Shown piece by piece: positions 1 to 7,585 of a DNA stretch of 14,078 nucleotides. Source of the DNA: Candidatus Saccharimonadota bacterium. Lineage in GTDB: Bacteria > Eremiobacterota > Xenobia > Xenobiales > Xenobiaceae. The position numbers and the translations under genes are program-made. The stretch lies in assembly GCA_004554425.1 (NCBI GenBank), contig SFMI01000041.1:1-14078 (forward strand), in the 5' to 3' direction. Position 1 is the stretch's first letter, and each line of letters begins with the position of its first letter. The notes beneath the pieces are model-generated. The model made no database searches. It had not been told where the DNA came from and saw only the letters and a list, made by a program, of their open reading frames with translations.

Positions 1-1
1 T

Positions 2-1198
2 GACTCAAAGCAAGCCAAAAGTTCCTTCACAAACATGCTTAGAGATAAACACTTACAATGTTCCGATTCGGCTATGCTTACAGCCAAGTTATTACAAACT
101 TTGGGCTTCAAAGTGAGAATTGTGGGTGGTATGCTTTTAAGCACTTCAGAGCCGGAAGATCAAGCGACCCATTCATGGTGTGAAGTTTTTTGTCCTGACC
201 TAGGATACGTGCCTGTAGATCCTACTCAGGGACGTTTTCCTTATATGCGTCAGAGTTGCTTTGCTAAAGCCGATCCTAATATAGTTGTTTGGTATATAGG
301 AGATGACAGTCGAGGATGTGCCCTCAAAGAAAAGCCTACTCAATCGTCGACACAAAAAAAGCATCCTTCCCAATTACACAGAGCCTCTTTATCAGTAAAT
401 ATAAGTCACCATCTCCTGAAATATAATAGCAATTTAAACGACCATAGAATCGCCTATAACTTCGGAAATTTTTTCGCCCTTAAAGACGGAGCAGGGCCTC
501 TCAAGGTAATTTCAGGCTCAGAAATTGTAAAAATAGAAAAAAAACCCAACGATCTTTCCCCCGCTGCCCTGTGGGCTCTCAATCGGCGCTGGAATAGCGA
601 AGAAATAAAAGCTCTAGATAATAGACCGGAGCCTGCAGCTAAGTTATTGCGAGCTTGGTTGGCAATTTATAATTATGATTGGCAAAAAGCGCAAAATTTG
701 CTGGATGAGTTGCCTGAAGATAATGAATATGTTGCTGAAGCTCAAGCCTTTTTGGCCATTTTTACTGTGCAAAGTTTGGCAGTACAAAAACGAATGCCCT
801 TTATGCAAAAATGTCCAGCTCGCGATTTCATGGCCGAAGCAATTTGTCAATTTTGCAGCGATCAGCGTAACTGGTCGGAACTTTGTGCAGCAGCCAAAGC
901 CTCAGCCTGTTGGCTACCAGCAGACTATATATTAAAAATTCAATGGCTTAGAGGAGCTTTTAAAACAAACCAGCCACAAGAGCAAAAGCTGGCTTTGGGA
1001 GCATTAGCCAAAAGCGCTCCTCAAGATGGCTACCCATATATTATACTGGGACAATTATATTTAGAACGAGGACAAATAGACGAAAGTTTGATCATGTTGC
1101 AACAAGCAGCCAGTATGGATTTGCGTCCGGAAGAAAAAAAATTTGTGCGCGATTTGAGAAAACGTTTGCGCAAATTATCACATACAAATACAAAGTAG
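2..1198 (+). CDS. Transglutaminase-like protease-fold domain with C-terminal TPR-like repeats (5' partial)
   Basis: The reading frame is open to the first base, so the true start lies outside the window; the first in-frame ATG (35) is probably internal. Numbered from that Met, a transglutaminase-core triad is visible: Cys9 in a QCSDSAM context, His46 in THSWCEVF and Asp62 in VPVDPT, the usual Cys-His-Asp order and spacing of the superfamily. After a polar linker (about 85-150), the rest is helical, and residues 325-365 (YPYIILGQLYLERGQIDESL) read as a TPR-like helix pair with a basic tail. Bacterial members are often peptidases or amidases of the cell envelope, but the substrate here cannot be told. 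The catalytic residues are intact, so it is probably active. It converges with the glycine-zipper gene. Confidence 0.8.
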   Translation, partial: DSKQAKSSFTNMLRDKHLQCSDSAMLTAKLLQTLGFKVRIVGGMLLSTSEPEDQATHSWCEVFCPDLGYVPVDPTQGRFPYMRQSCFAKADPNIVVWYIGDDSRGCALKEKPTQSSTQKKHPSQLHRASLSVNISHHLLKYNSNLNDHRIAYNFGNFFALKDGAGPLKVISGSEIVKIEKKPNDLSPAALWALNRRWNSEEIKALDNRPEPAAKLLRAWLAIYNYDWQKAQNLLDELPEDNEYVAEAQAFLAIFTVQSLAVQKRMPFMQKCPARDFMAEAICQFCSDQRNWSELCAAAKASACWLPADYILKIQWLRGAFKTNQPQEQKLALGALAKSAPQDGYPYIILGQLYLERGQIDESLIMLQQAASMDLRPEEKKFVRDLRKRLRKLSHTNTK

Positions 1199-1230
1199 GC
1201 TCAGTCTCCTTAGCAGAGGCAGAGCCTACT
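1194..1230 (-). terminator. Stem-loop between convergent genes, probable terminator
   Basis: AGTAGGCTC (1194-1202) pairs perfectly with GAGCCTACT (1222-1230), a 9-bp stem that includes the stop codon of the plus-strand gene. Read on the minus strand the stem is followed by TTGTATTTG, a moderately U-rich tail, so it fits best as the terminator of the glycine-zipper gene. There is no U-run on the plus side. Confidence 0.5.
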
Positions 1231-1258
1231 CTGGCATAATTAGTATATACGATAGAAA

Positions 1259-1855
1259 CTAGCCGACTTTTTCTTCAGAAGCAGGAGCTTGCTCGGCGGG
1301 AGTCTCTTTAGCTACGATTTTGTCAACTACGGTACGACCGATATCAAAGCCCTTCTTGGCACCATTGACAGCACCGGGACCGGCGCCAACAATGGCAGAG
1401 CCGAGACCTTCAACAGCACCACCGACCATACCGCCGGCCATGGAGCCAACCAAAGGACCAGCAACTAAGCCGCCAACTAAGGCAATGGGGCCGGCAACAG
1501 TACCGGCAATAGCCAATCCGGCCACTAAACCGGCAGAAGCGCCGATAGCTTGTAAAACGACTTTGGCGTCGTGAGAAATACTGACTTTGCCCTGAGCAGC
1601 ACCTACCAAACCACCTTTGGTAGCACCGGCAGCAGCGCCAATAGCACCGGTAACGACACCGGCAGCGTTGCGAACAATACGAGTAGCGAAATTGGGCTTC
1701 TGAGGAGCGGGCTCTTCACTCTGCTCACTCAAAGCAAACATTTCTTGCGGCTCTGCCTGTACAGCGGCAGTTTCAGTGTTGGTTGTTTCTTTGCTGTATA
1801 CAGGAGCAGATGCACTGTAAGTATTGGCAAAAGAATTTACTGAATTTATAGACAT
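1259..1855 (-). CDS. Glycine-zipper protein of unknown function
   Basis: 198 residues. The first ~60 are polar and Ser/Thr/Glu-rich with no Sec signal peptide. Residues 64-173 are almost entirely Gly, Ala and Val with long GxxxG registers: Gly at 73, 77, 81, 85, 89; 105, 109, 113; 118, 122; 129, 133, 137, 141, 145; and 157, 161, 165, 169, 173. The tail (180-198) is Glu/Pro/Ala-rich. Such zippers are known to pack membrane helices tightly, as in channels and outer-membrane or pore proteins, so membrane insertion is the likely behaviour. A pore, a scaffold and a bacteriocin-like product are all possible; nothing picks between them. The ATG has an AGGAGG 12 bases upstream, good in sequence though far. 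It stands alone, with about 220 bases before the next gene. Confidence 0.75.
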   Translation of the reverse strand: MSINSVNSFANTYSASAPVYSKETTNTETAAVQAEPQEMFALSEQSEEPAPQKPNFATRIVRNAAGVVTGAIGAAAGATKGGLVGAAQGKVSISHDAKVVLQAIGASAGLVAGLAIAGTVAGPIALVGGLVAGPLVGSMAGGMVGGAVEGLGSAIVGAGPGAVNGAKKGFDIGRTVVDKIVAKETPAEQAPASEEKVG

Positions 1856-2032
1856 TATAAAAAACGTCCTCCTAAAAACTCAAACACCGCGCCGAGAAAG
1901 AACTGCACGACCCTCGGAACTGCCGCCACAAATAAGCGGAAGCTGCCCTCAAAACACTTACCAGCCGTTCCTTGATGTAATTACAGGCCCAACTGATAAC
2001 CAGCGCTTTGCGTGCCGCACGGTATCAGTCTC

Positions 2033-2061
2033 ATTTTATCAAATAAAGACGCGGCAAACAA
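2033..2061 (-). promoter_or_regulatory. Candidate sigma70-like promoter for the glycine-zipper gene
   Basis: On the minus strand TTGTTT (2061-2056), a 17-base spacer and TAAAAT (2038-2033) lie about 180 bases before the start codon. The -10 is good and the -35 poor. It would give an unusually long leader. This is a motif match only. The rest of 1856-2075 shows nothing I can name. Confidence 0.25.
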
Positions 2062-2075
2062 CAGGCAATATACAC

Positions 2076-2516
2076 CTATACTTGCAATATTACCAACTTA
2101 GCAAAAGAAATATCCCAGGAGTGCTCTTTATTAAGCTTAGCTAAACGCAATCCAAAGGCACTGCCATCTTTCATTTCACGTTCCATTAAGCAAATTTTGC
2201 CGTACCACTTACCCATTAAAGACATGACTTTTTCTTCAATTTTGGCATAATCGGCACATTCAGAGGAAACTTGGGCGGTGACAGCTCGTTCATGACGGCG
2301 TACTTCTTCCCAAGGAACATGCTTTCTGGTAAGATACATCACTTCCGGCTCTGCTAAGGCCAATCGACACGCTCCTTTAGCCAACTCTCTTAGCTCTGTG
2401 CTAGCTTTCTGAAGCTCAGTTGCGCAATGTACTTCTAAAGCGCACATTCTGCGCTCATCCTCGCTAATTTCGGTAACCAAAAAGCCTATAGGCAAATTTT
2501 CTTTTTGTTTAGCCAC
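2076..2516 (-). CDS. Hypothetical protein, 146 residues
   Basis: I do not recognise this protein. It starts at GTG with AGAGG about ten bases upstream. The sequence is mostly helical and charged, soluble in character, without a signal peptide or membrane segment. Four Cys are scattered rather than arranged as a metal site: three in the first half (MCALEVHC, GACRL) and one in SSEC, with a fifth in KICLMEREM. The stretch 30-90 is rich in heptad-like Leu/Ala and could form a helical bundle. It is co-directional with the glycine-zipper gene but about 220 bases upstream of it, so a shared transcript is not evident. Its coding character (no internal stops, sensible composition) supports a real gene. 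Confidence 0.6.
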   Translation of the reverse strand: MAKQKENLPIGFLVTEISEDERRMCALEVHCATELQKASTELRELAKGACRLALAEPEVMYLTRKHVPWEEVRRHERAVTAQVSSECADYAKIEEKVMSLMGKWYGKICLMEREMKDGSAFGLRLAKLNKEHSWDISFAKLVILQV

Positions 2517-2748
2517 TACTTTCCAACCTCTGCGGAATCTTCAATGCTCAGTTGCAGAAATTATATTCCTAACCGAAGCTTTTTTTCACTCCTTAAAGCT
2601 AGGCTTCCTGCCCCCACTATTCGAGAAAGATTTGCAACTAATAGTATGCCAAAAAGAGTGGCCTTTTGGGCAATGTGGAAATAGGCCGCCTTTAGTGCCA
2701 GACAAAAAAAGCAAGCGCACAGTCAAAAAGCGAAAGAGAAAATATAAT

Positions 2749-3891
2749 ATGGGCAATATTTTTGGCAAAATATTTAGAGTGACAACTTTTGGGGAATCAC
2801 ATGGGCCAGCTTGCGGAGCTGTGATAGATGGAATGCCCTCTCAAATAGATATAGATTTAGAAGAGGTTCAACGCTATTTAGATAGACGCCGACCGGGACA
2901 GCGCTTTACGACGCCGCGCCAAGAGCAAGATCGTTTAGAAGTTTTATCCGGCCTCTTTGAAGGTAAAACTTTAGGCACTCCCATAGCCATGCTAGTACGC
3001 AATTGTGATCAGCACTCTCGAGACTATAAGGATTTGGCTTCTGTCTATCGTCCTTCCCACGGAGATTATACTTGGCAAACCAAATATGGCTTTCGTGATT
3101 GGCGCGGCGGAGGACGCTCCAGCGGCCGAGAAACGGTCGGCCGGGTGTTGGCCGGGGCTTTGGCTGAACAATTATTGCGCCAATGGCTGCCATCAAATGA
3201 GCTTATGCCATTTAATATTGTGGCTTGGTTGGAACAAATTGGCCCTTGCGAGCTAAACTACGACGAAGGCCAATTTGAGCAATATTTGCAAACGCTCAGC
3301 CGCCAAGAAATAGATTCTTGCCTGGCTCGCTTTCCCCAAGCTTCAGTTAGCCACAAAGTACAGCAACTTTTGGAAAAAGCTGAGCGAGAAGGCAATTCTT
3401 GGGGCGGCCGCCTTGTCTTTGCTATACGTGGTTTGCCTGCAGCCATTGGCGAACCGGTGTTTGATCGCCTGGACGCCAATATCGCCTCGGCGCTGATGTC
3501 TATTCCGGCAGTCAAAGGCATAGAAATCGGCCAAGGTTTTAGGCTGAGCTCTAGCAATGGCTCTGCGGCTAACGATACCTTACAAAATGAAAACGGCCAA
3601 GCTACCTTAAAAACAAACCACCAAGGCGGCATTTGGGGTGGCATATCAACAGGCGGCCTTATTTGGGGTCGAGTGGCCTTTAAGCCTACACCTAGCATAG
3701 GCTTAGAACAAGACACTTTAGACGTCAACCTCCAACCTTGCAAAATAAAAATAAAAGGGCGTCATGATCCTTGCCTAGCCATTAGGGCAGTGCCGGTTGT
3801 AGAAGCTATGTTGGCCATAACCTTGGCCGATTTAACCTTGAGCGCTCCTTTAAGCAATATGCAATCAGCGCCGAGGCTACAAAAACGCTAA
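2749..3891 (+). CDS. aroC: Chorismate synthase
   Basis: Converts 5-enolpyruvylshikimate-3-phosphate to chorismate, the last shikimate step and the branch point to aromatic amino acids and folate; a cytosolic tetramer that needs reduced FMN. Family signatures are all present: GESHG at 15-19, RGGGRSSGRET at 119-129, the FKPTPSIG stretch before the C-terminal part, and RHDPC at 338-342 followed by PVVEAML. The length (380 residues) is normal. The open frame extends 39 residues upstream to 2632, but that extension is low-complexity and basic, and the ATG at 2749 gives the canonical MGNIFGKIFRVTTFGESHG start with an AAAGAGAA purine tract before it. No other shikimate genes lie in the window. The 232-base gap before it should hold the promoters of this gene and its divergent neighbour, but I see no convincing one. 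Confidence 0.97.
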   Translation: MGNIFGKIFRVTTFGESHGPACGAVIDGMPSQIDIDLEEVQRYLDRRRPGQRFTTPRQEQDRLEVLSGLFEGKTLGTPIAMLVRNCDQHSRDYKDLASVYRPSHGDYTWQTKYGFRDWRGGGRSSGRETVGRVLAGALAEQLLRQWLPSNELMPFNIVAWLEQIGPCELNYDEGQFEQYLQTLSRQEIDSCLARFPQASVSHKVQQLLEKAEREGNSWGGRLVFAIRGLPAAIGEPVFDRLDANIASALMSIPAVKGIEIGQGFRLSSSNGSAANDTLQNENGQATLKTNHQGGIWGGISTGGLIWGRVAFKPTPSIGLEQDTLDVNLQPCKIKIKGRHDPCLAIRAVPVVEAMLAITLADLTLSAPLSNMQSAPRLQKR

Positions 3892-3926
3892 TTTTTTTGC
3901 TAAAATTTTTGTCAAGACAAATTATG

Positions 3927-3962
3927 GCTTCGCAAATCCGGAAAATTTTAGCCGGACGAAGC
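3927..3962 (+). promoter_or_regulatory. Hairpin immediately before the ribosome binding site of the stalk-domain gene
   Basis: GCTTCG (3927-3932) pairs with CGAAGC (3957-3962), and TCCGG (3937-3941) with CCGGA (3952-3956), leaving a 4-base bulge and a 10-base loop. It ends four to five bases before the GAGGAG of the next gene, so it could tune translation. A 14-base palindrome, TTTGTCAAGACAAA, lies just upstream at 3908-3921. Confidence 0.35.
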
Positions 3963-3980
3963 TCACAGAGGAGTTTTTGT

Positions 3981-5441
3981 ATGGTACACAATCGTCGACG
4001 GCCGACTTGGTTGCTGCTATGTTTGGCGCTGCTACTCGGTTTGCTCAGTAGCTATGTTTCAGCTCAGCAACCGCAAACACAAATAAATCCAGACGTTTTA
4101 GTCAATGGCCAAGCTCTAGAACGCTCTGCCGTTATAGGTTCTACAGGCAAAGATTTAGCAGTAAAAGCTACACCTTTACTTAGAGCTACTGGAGCTTCTG
4201 TCGAATTTGACGGCAATAAGTTGGAAGCGTCTTGGTCGGAATCTATGCTCACAATTACAGTGGGCCGATCGTATTGCATTTATAATGGCCAAAGTATCAA
4301 ATTGGAAGCTCCAGCAGGATTATACGAAAACGACTTGGTCGTCCAGTTGAACGATTTGTGCAAAGTAATAAAAGCCTCTGTCACTCAAAAAGGACAGCAA
4401 ATTGCCGTACAAACAGCCAATTTTAGCAGCAATACCGCTAGCCAAAGCGACCAACTGGCCACCGCTCCTCTGCCGACTTTAAATGGACGCGTTAGTGCCA
4501 AAAATGCCTATTTAGCCAGTATCCAAAGTGGCGGTAATATTTTTGGCATGCCTCCTTTAGAAGCGATGCCTAATGCCAACGGTAGCTATAGTACTTCTGT
4601 TTCTATGCCAGATGCTATGGAAAATCCGGCTTTTCCTGAAGCTGGTATGGGTGGTTTAACTACTAAAAATGCTAAAAGTTCGCCTTATGAACGCCCAATT
4701 GTTTCCGTAACCAATGTTGGCAACCGTCAAGTTACTACAGAATCTCCGCGCAGCGTCAACGATGTAGCCTCTATGGCCAATTCTCCAAGTATTCGCTACC
4801 CTTCAGGGTTGAGCCAAATGTCCAGTATATCAGGTATGTCTGCCGGTGTGAGCGCTGCCGACTTTAATATAAACCATCCTTCAACTAACCAACCAGAGCA
4901 ACCGGCCACAATCAGTTACTCTACCGTCCCCAGTGGACGTACCGCCTACAATTATCCCACCACAGCCAATCCCAAAGAGAAGCAACCAGAGCCCGCGAAA
5001 CCGGAGGTAGTCGAATTTGACGTATTGCGCCAAATGTCGTTTTACGCTACAGCTTACGAAATAAAAGCTACTATTCGTAATACAGGAGAATTGGCTGTAC
5101 AAAAACCCTTTATGGTAAAATTCATGGTTAAAAGCCATAAGAAGAATGCTCAGTGGGATGTTGTCGAGAGCTATCTTATCAACCCTTTAGAGCCAGGCCA
5201 ACAAGTAAATATTTCTAAACGTGTTGACGGTCACCAATATGCTTGTTTATTGGACTTAAGCATAGACTTCAAAGTCTCAGTAGTGGAAGAAGTACTTATT
5301 CCTAATACAGGAAGAGACGGACGTAACTGGACTAGGGCTAAAAATAGAAGTAGCCACAATAAAGATAAAGAACCAACCTATTCACAAACTATGACTAGGG
5401 CCAAAGAGACCAGTTTCAAGGAAAAGAACGTCCACTTCTAG
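3981..5441 (+). CDS. Exported protein with copper-amine-oxidase-N-like stalk domain and C-terminal beta-sandwich
   Basis: 486 residues from the ATG at 3981, chosen because AGAGGAG stands seven bases upstream and the protein then begins with a textbook signal peptide: basic HNRRR, a leucine-rich core (10-24) and an ASA-like cleavage region near VSAQ. The open frame reaches a TTG at 3897, but that would bury the signal. Residues ~36-145 match the stalk pattern (INPDVLVNGQAL, a V-x-A-T-P-LLRATGASVEFD core, then LTITVGR), common in surface proteins of Bacillota. Residues ~146-342 are a low-complexity Ser/Asn/Pro/Gln linker. Residues ~343-437 look like an Ig-like/FxLYD-type sandwich (ATIRNTGELAVQKPFMVKF). 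The tail is basic. Likely an envelope adaptor or structural protein; no catalytic site is seen. Confidence 0.82.
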   Translation: MVHNRRRPTWLLLCLALLLGLLSSYVSAQQPQTQINPDVLVNGQALERSAVIGSTGKDLAVKATPLLRATGASVEFDGNKLEASWSESMLTITVGRSYCIYNGQSIKLEAPAGLYENDLVVQLNDLCKVIKASVTQKGQQIAVQTANFSSNTASQSDQLATAPLPTLNGRVSAKNAYLASIQSGGNIFGMPPLEAMPNANGSYSTSVSMPDAMENPAFPEAGMGGLTTKNAKSSPYERPIVSVTNVGNRQVTTESPRSVNDVASMANSPSIRYPSGLSQMSSISGMSAGVSAADFNINHPSTNQPEQPATISYSTVPSGRTAYNYPTTANPKEKQPEPAKPEVVEFDVLRQMSFYATAYEIKATIRNTGELAVQKPFMVKFMVKSHKKNAQWDVVESYLINPLEPGQQVNISKRVDGHQYACLLDLSIDFKVSVVEEVLIPNTGRDGRNWTRAKNRSSHNKDKEPTYSQTMTRAKETSFKEKNVHF

Positions 5442-5469
5442 TGGATAGAGACTGTCTCTAGTTTAAAAG

Positions 5470-5513
5470 AAAATAGCGGTCATCCTTACAATTTTGCGAG
5501 GAGCCGCTATTTT
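5470..5513. terminator. Bidirectional intrinsic terminator
   Basis: AAAATAGCGG (5470-5479) pairs with CCGCTATTTT (5504-5513), a 10-bp stem with a T-run on the plus side and A-run on the minus side. It sits between convergent genes and serves both. Two short palindromes precede it (TCCAC/GTGGA at 5431-5445; TAGAGAC/GTCTCTA at 5446-5460). Confidence 0.8.
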
Positions 5514-5544
5514 TATGTTTAGCTATAAAGCAATCAGTTGGCCA

Positions 5545-5838
5545 TTATTCGTTTGCCGCAGAAGGATTCTGGGGAACAAAAGGATCGGGATAAAGTTGTG
5601 AGATACCACTATGGCGACATTTTATGCCTTTGCGATAGCACTCGATAATGTTTTCGCAATATATTTCGCCTTCGGGGCCTTTGCGTCTAGAATCGATATA
5701 ATCGGGATAATTTATACAAACAGTAATTTCTTTATTCAGAATGTAACAATAGCGACGTGCCGGCTCAATAGCACAGCGACGAGCCATAGGCTGTCTGTGA
5801 TAACCTTCATTTCTTCGATTGTAATAAGAATATGTCAA
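5545..5838 (-). CDS. Small Cys-rich hypothetical protein
   Basis: 97 residues from a TTG start, or 80 from the ATG at 5787 (MARRCAIEP). I do not recognise it. Six Cys (22, 31, 41, 61, 67, 74) fall in an even pattern with many Arg and Tyr, which suggests metal binding or disulfides in a compact fold; the tail is Pro/Asn-rich and flexible. There is no signal peptide, so cytosolic metal binding is more likely than disulfides. It follows the Fe-S scaffold gene on the same strand after 159 bases, so a link to Fe-S metabolism is possible but unproven. The start is unsure: the TTG lies behind a run of nine T with AAAGGA 13 bases away, and the ATG has no good Shine-Dalgarno. Confidence 0.6.
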   Translation of the reverse strand: MTYSYYNRRNEGYHRQPMARRCAIEPARRYCYILNKEITVCINYPDYIDSRRKGPEGEIYCENIIECYRKGIKCRHSGISQLYPDPFVPQNPSAANE

Positions 5839-5861
5839 AAAAAAACTCAGTTCCTTTAACT

Positions 5862-5881
5862 ATGCTTACCGCTGTAAGCAT
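5862..5881. repeat. Perfect 8-bp hairpin between scaffold gene and Cys-rich gene
   Basis: ATGCTTAC (5862-5869), loop CGCT, GTAAGCAT (5874-5881). Neither side has a U-run next to the stem, so it is not a standard terminator; it may be an RNA processing or stabilising element. The rest of 5839-5997 shows nothing else. Confidence 0.4.
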
Positions 5882-5997
5882 CAAAATTGGCTCCGAAGTT
5901 CCTCCGCGAGTTACCTTTCCCCTGCTTCAAGCTAGCTTAACAACTACCAGCAAGAAAAAAAGCACCCCCACAGCCAATTTAACACAAACTTATTAAG

Positions 5998-6396
5998 TTA
6001 AGACTTTATCTCCCGTTCTAAAGCAGCAACTTCTTCTGCCTGGTGCAAAGCTTCCAAGAAAGCTTCGCGAGCCAGAGAAGCTCCGTGATATTTCGCTGCA
6101 GGCAAACCACCCAAGGCACTCACAATTTGCTCTTCTTCAATAGAAGCAGCCTCTTCTATAGTTTTGCCCTTTACCAAATCACACAAGGCATCGGAAGCAG
6201 CCGTAGCAGCCAAGCACCCGAAAGCTTTAAATACAACTTCTTCTACACGCTTTCCTTGAGCATCAAGATTGACCCAAAACTCAACCGTATCGCCACAAAT
6301 AGGATTTTCGGAGAAAGCGTGGCCTTGAGATTCTTCCAATTCACCAACGTGAACGGGATTTTCTCCATGTTGTAAAGCAGAATCTGAATATTCCAT
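5998..6396 (-). CDS. iscU: IscU/NifU-type Fe-S cluster scaffold, third Cys replaced by Gly
   Basis: 132 residues with the classic scaffold layout: N-terminal YSDSALQH and NPVHVGEL, then PICGD (Cys34, Asp36), FKAFGCLAATAASD (Cys61), VKGKTIEEA and LGGLPAAKYHGASLA. Scaffolds of this family build [2Fe-2S] and [4Fe-4S] clusters on three Cys plus Asp/His, taking sulfur from the desulfurase. Here the position after the conserved His104 is Gly105 (codon GGA at 6084-6082), where the family has the third Cys. Cys72 is extra, but on a helix. The gene starts six bases after the desulfurase stop and its AGGA site overlaps the end of that gene, so the two are translationally coupled. The assignment is firm; whether it holds clusters in the usual way is open. 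Confidence 0.9.
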   Translation of the reverse strand: MEYSDSALQHGENPVHVGELEESQGHAFSENPICGDTVEFWVNLDAQGKRVEEVVFKAFGCLAATAASDALCDLVKGKTIEEAASIEEEQIVSALGGLPAAKYHGASLAREAFLEALHQAEEVAALEREIKS

Positions 6397-6402
6397 ATCT
6401 TC

Positions 6403-7584
6403 CTACCTACTGCAAGAGTGCGCTTTGGTAAAACAAGACTTAGGGGCCATAGCTTGCAACTTCTGAGCCGCTTTAACAATAACGGCAATAGCCTCGTCCA
6501 GCTCTTCATAAGTGACGGAAGCATCTAAAGTCAAACGTAAACTGCCTCTACCTAAGGGAGAGTGATAGCCCATAGCTTCTAGCACATGAGAGATGCCCAA
6601 AGCCGAAGAAGCACAAGCCGAACCGGAAGAAGCGCATACACCTTTGCGATCCAATTGCATAATTAAAGATTCTCCCTCTACACCAGGGAAAACAAAACTG
6701 GCATTGCCAGGCAAACGCAAAGTGGGATGGCCGGTAAGTTCGGCACCTCTTACTGAAGTTAAAATTTTCTCGATTAAATAGTCCCTCTTGGCCTTAAGCT
6801 CTTTAGAACGCTCTTCCATAGTGCTTACAGCTATATCTAGGGCCTTAGCTAAACCGATAATGCCAGGGACATTTTCTGTACCTGAACGCAAACCGCGCTC
6901 TTGGCCGCCGCCATAGTTGACACTTAAAGGACGCACTCCGGTGCGCAAGTACAAAGCGCCTACTCCTTTGGGGCCATGGAATTTATGAGCAGACATGCTT
7001 AAAGCGTCTACCCCTAATTCCACAACATTAATAGGAATAGAACCAGTTGCCTGTACAGCATCAGTATGCAAATAAGCTTGATGATTGGCTAAAAGCTTGG
7101 CAATTTCGGCTATAGGCTGTAAAGTGCCTACTTCGTTGTTGGCCAGCATAATAGAGACAACCACAGTCTTATCAGTTAAAGCGGCGGCCACCTTTTCGAC
7201 ACTAACCATACCCTGAGAATCGACAGGAATACGAGTAATTTCGAAACCTTCTTTTTTTAGCTGATCGCAAGCATGCAACACAGCATGGTGCTCCACTGTG
7301 GAAGTAATAATATGGTTGCCCAATTCACGTCTAGCTCTAGCTAAACCTATAACAGCCAAATTGTCGGACTCGGTACCACAACCGGTAAAGAAGATCTCGG
7401 CCGGAAGCTTGGCACCAATGCATTTTGCAACAGTGGCTCTAGCGGCATCTAGAGCACGGCGAGAAGCTAAAGAAAGTCCGTAAATATTTGAGGGATTGCC
7501 ATAAAACTTTGTAAAATACGGCAGCATGGCCTCAACCACTTCAGGTAAAACCGGAGTGGTAGCGGCATTATCTAAATAAATCAT
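6403..7584 (-). CDS. iscS: Cysteine desulfurase, IscS/NifS class
   Basis: PLP enzyme that turns cysteine into alanine and an enzyme-bound persulfide for Fe-S clusters and other sulfur products. 393 residues, normal length. Visible: YLDNAATTP start, TGCGTESDN, EHHAVL (His99/His100 region), HTDAVQATG, the Schiff-base Lys201 in SAHKFHGPKG, GGGQERGLRSGTEN, and the catalytic Cys324 in SSGSACASSALG, a short-loop class I arrangement. Cys317 lies close by. An unusual C-terminal tail carries two more Cys (384 and 391) in SCFTKAHSC. No IscR- or SufBCD-like gene is near, so I use the Isc name only by similarity; NifS would be equally fair. No good Shine-Dalgarno precedes the ATG: a run of eight T does. 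Confidence 0.96.
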   Translation of the reverse strand: MIYLDNAATTPVLPEVVEAMLPYFTKFYGNPSNIYGLSLASRRALDAARATVAKCIGAKLPAEIFFTGCGTESDNLAVIGLARARRELGNHIITSTVEHHAVLHACDQLKKEGFEITRIPVDSQGMVSVEKVAAALTDKTVVVSIMLANNEVGTLQPIAEIAKLLANHQAYLHTDAVQATGSIPINVVELGVDALSMSAHKFHGPKGVGALYLRTGVRPLSVNYGGGQERGLRSGTENVPGIIGLAKALDIAVSTMEERSKELKAKRDYLIEKILTSVRGAELTGHPTLRLPGNASFVFPGVEGESLIMQLDRKGVCASSGSACASSALGISHVLEAMGYHSPLGRGSLRLTLDASVTYEELDEAIAVIVKAAQKLQAMAPKSCFTKAHSCSR

Positions 7585-7585
7585 T

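Noticed and set aside
1320..1574. Pro/Ala-rich plus-strand ORF
   Set aside because: Opposite-strand shadow of the glycine-rich gene; Gly codons read backwards give Pro and Ala.
2578..2600. AGCTTT/AAAGCT stem upstream of aroC
   Set aside because: Weak stem; no conserved motif that would support a riboswitch or attenuator.
2632..2748. Upstream extension of aroC (39 residues)
   Set aside because: Low-complexity basic tail out of family; MGNIFGKIFRVTTFGESHG at 2749 is the canonical start.
3897..3980. TTG start for the stalk-domain gene
   Set aside because: It would bury the signal peptide; the ATG at 3981 has a strong ribosome binding site.
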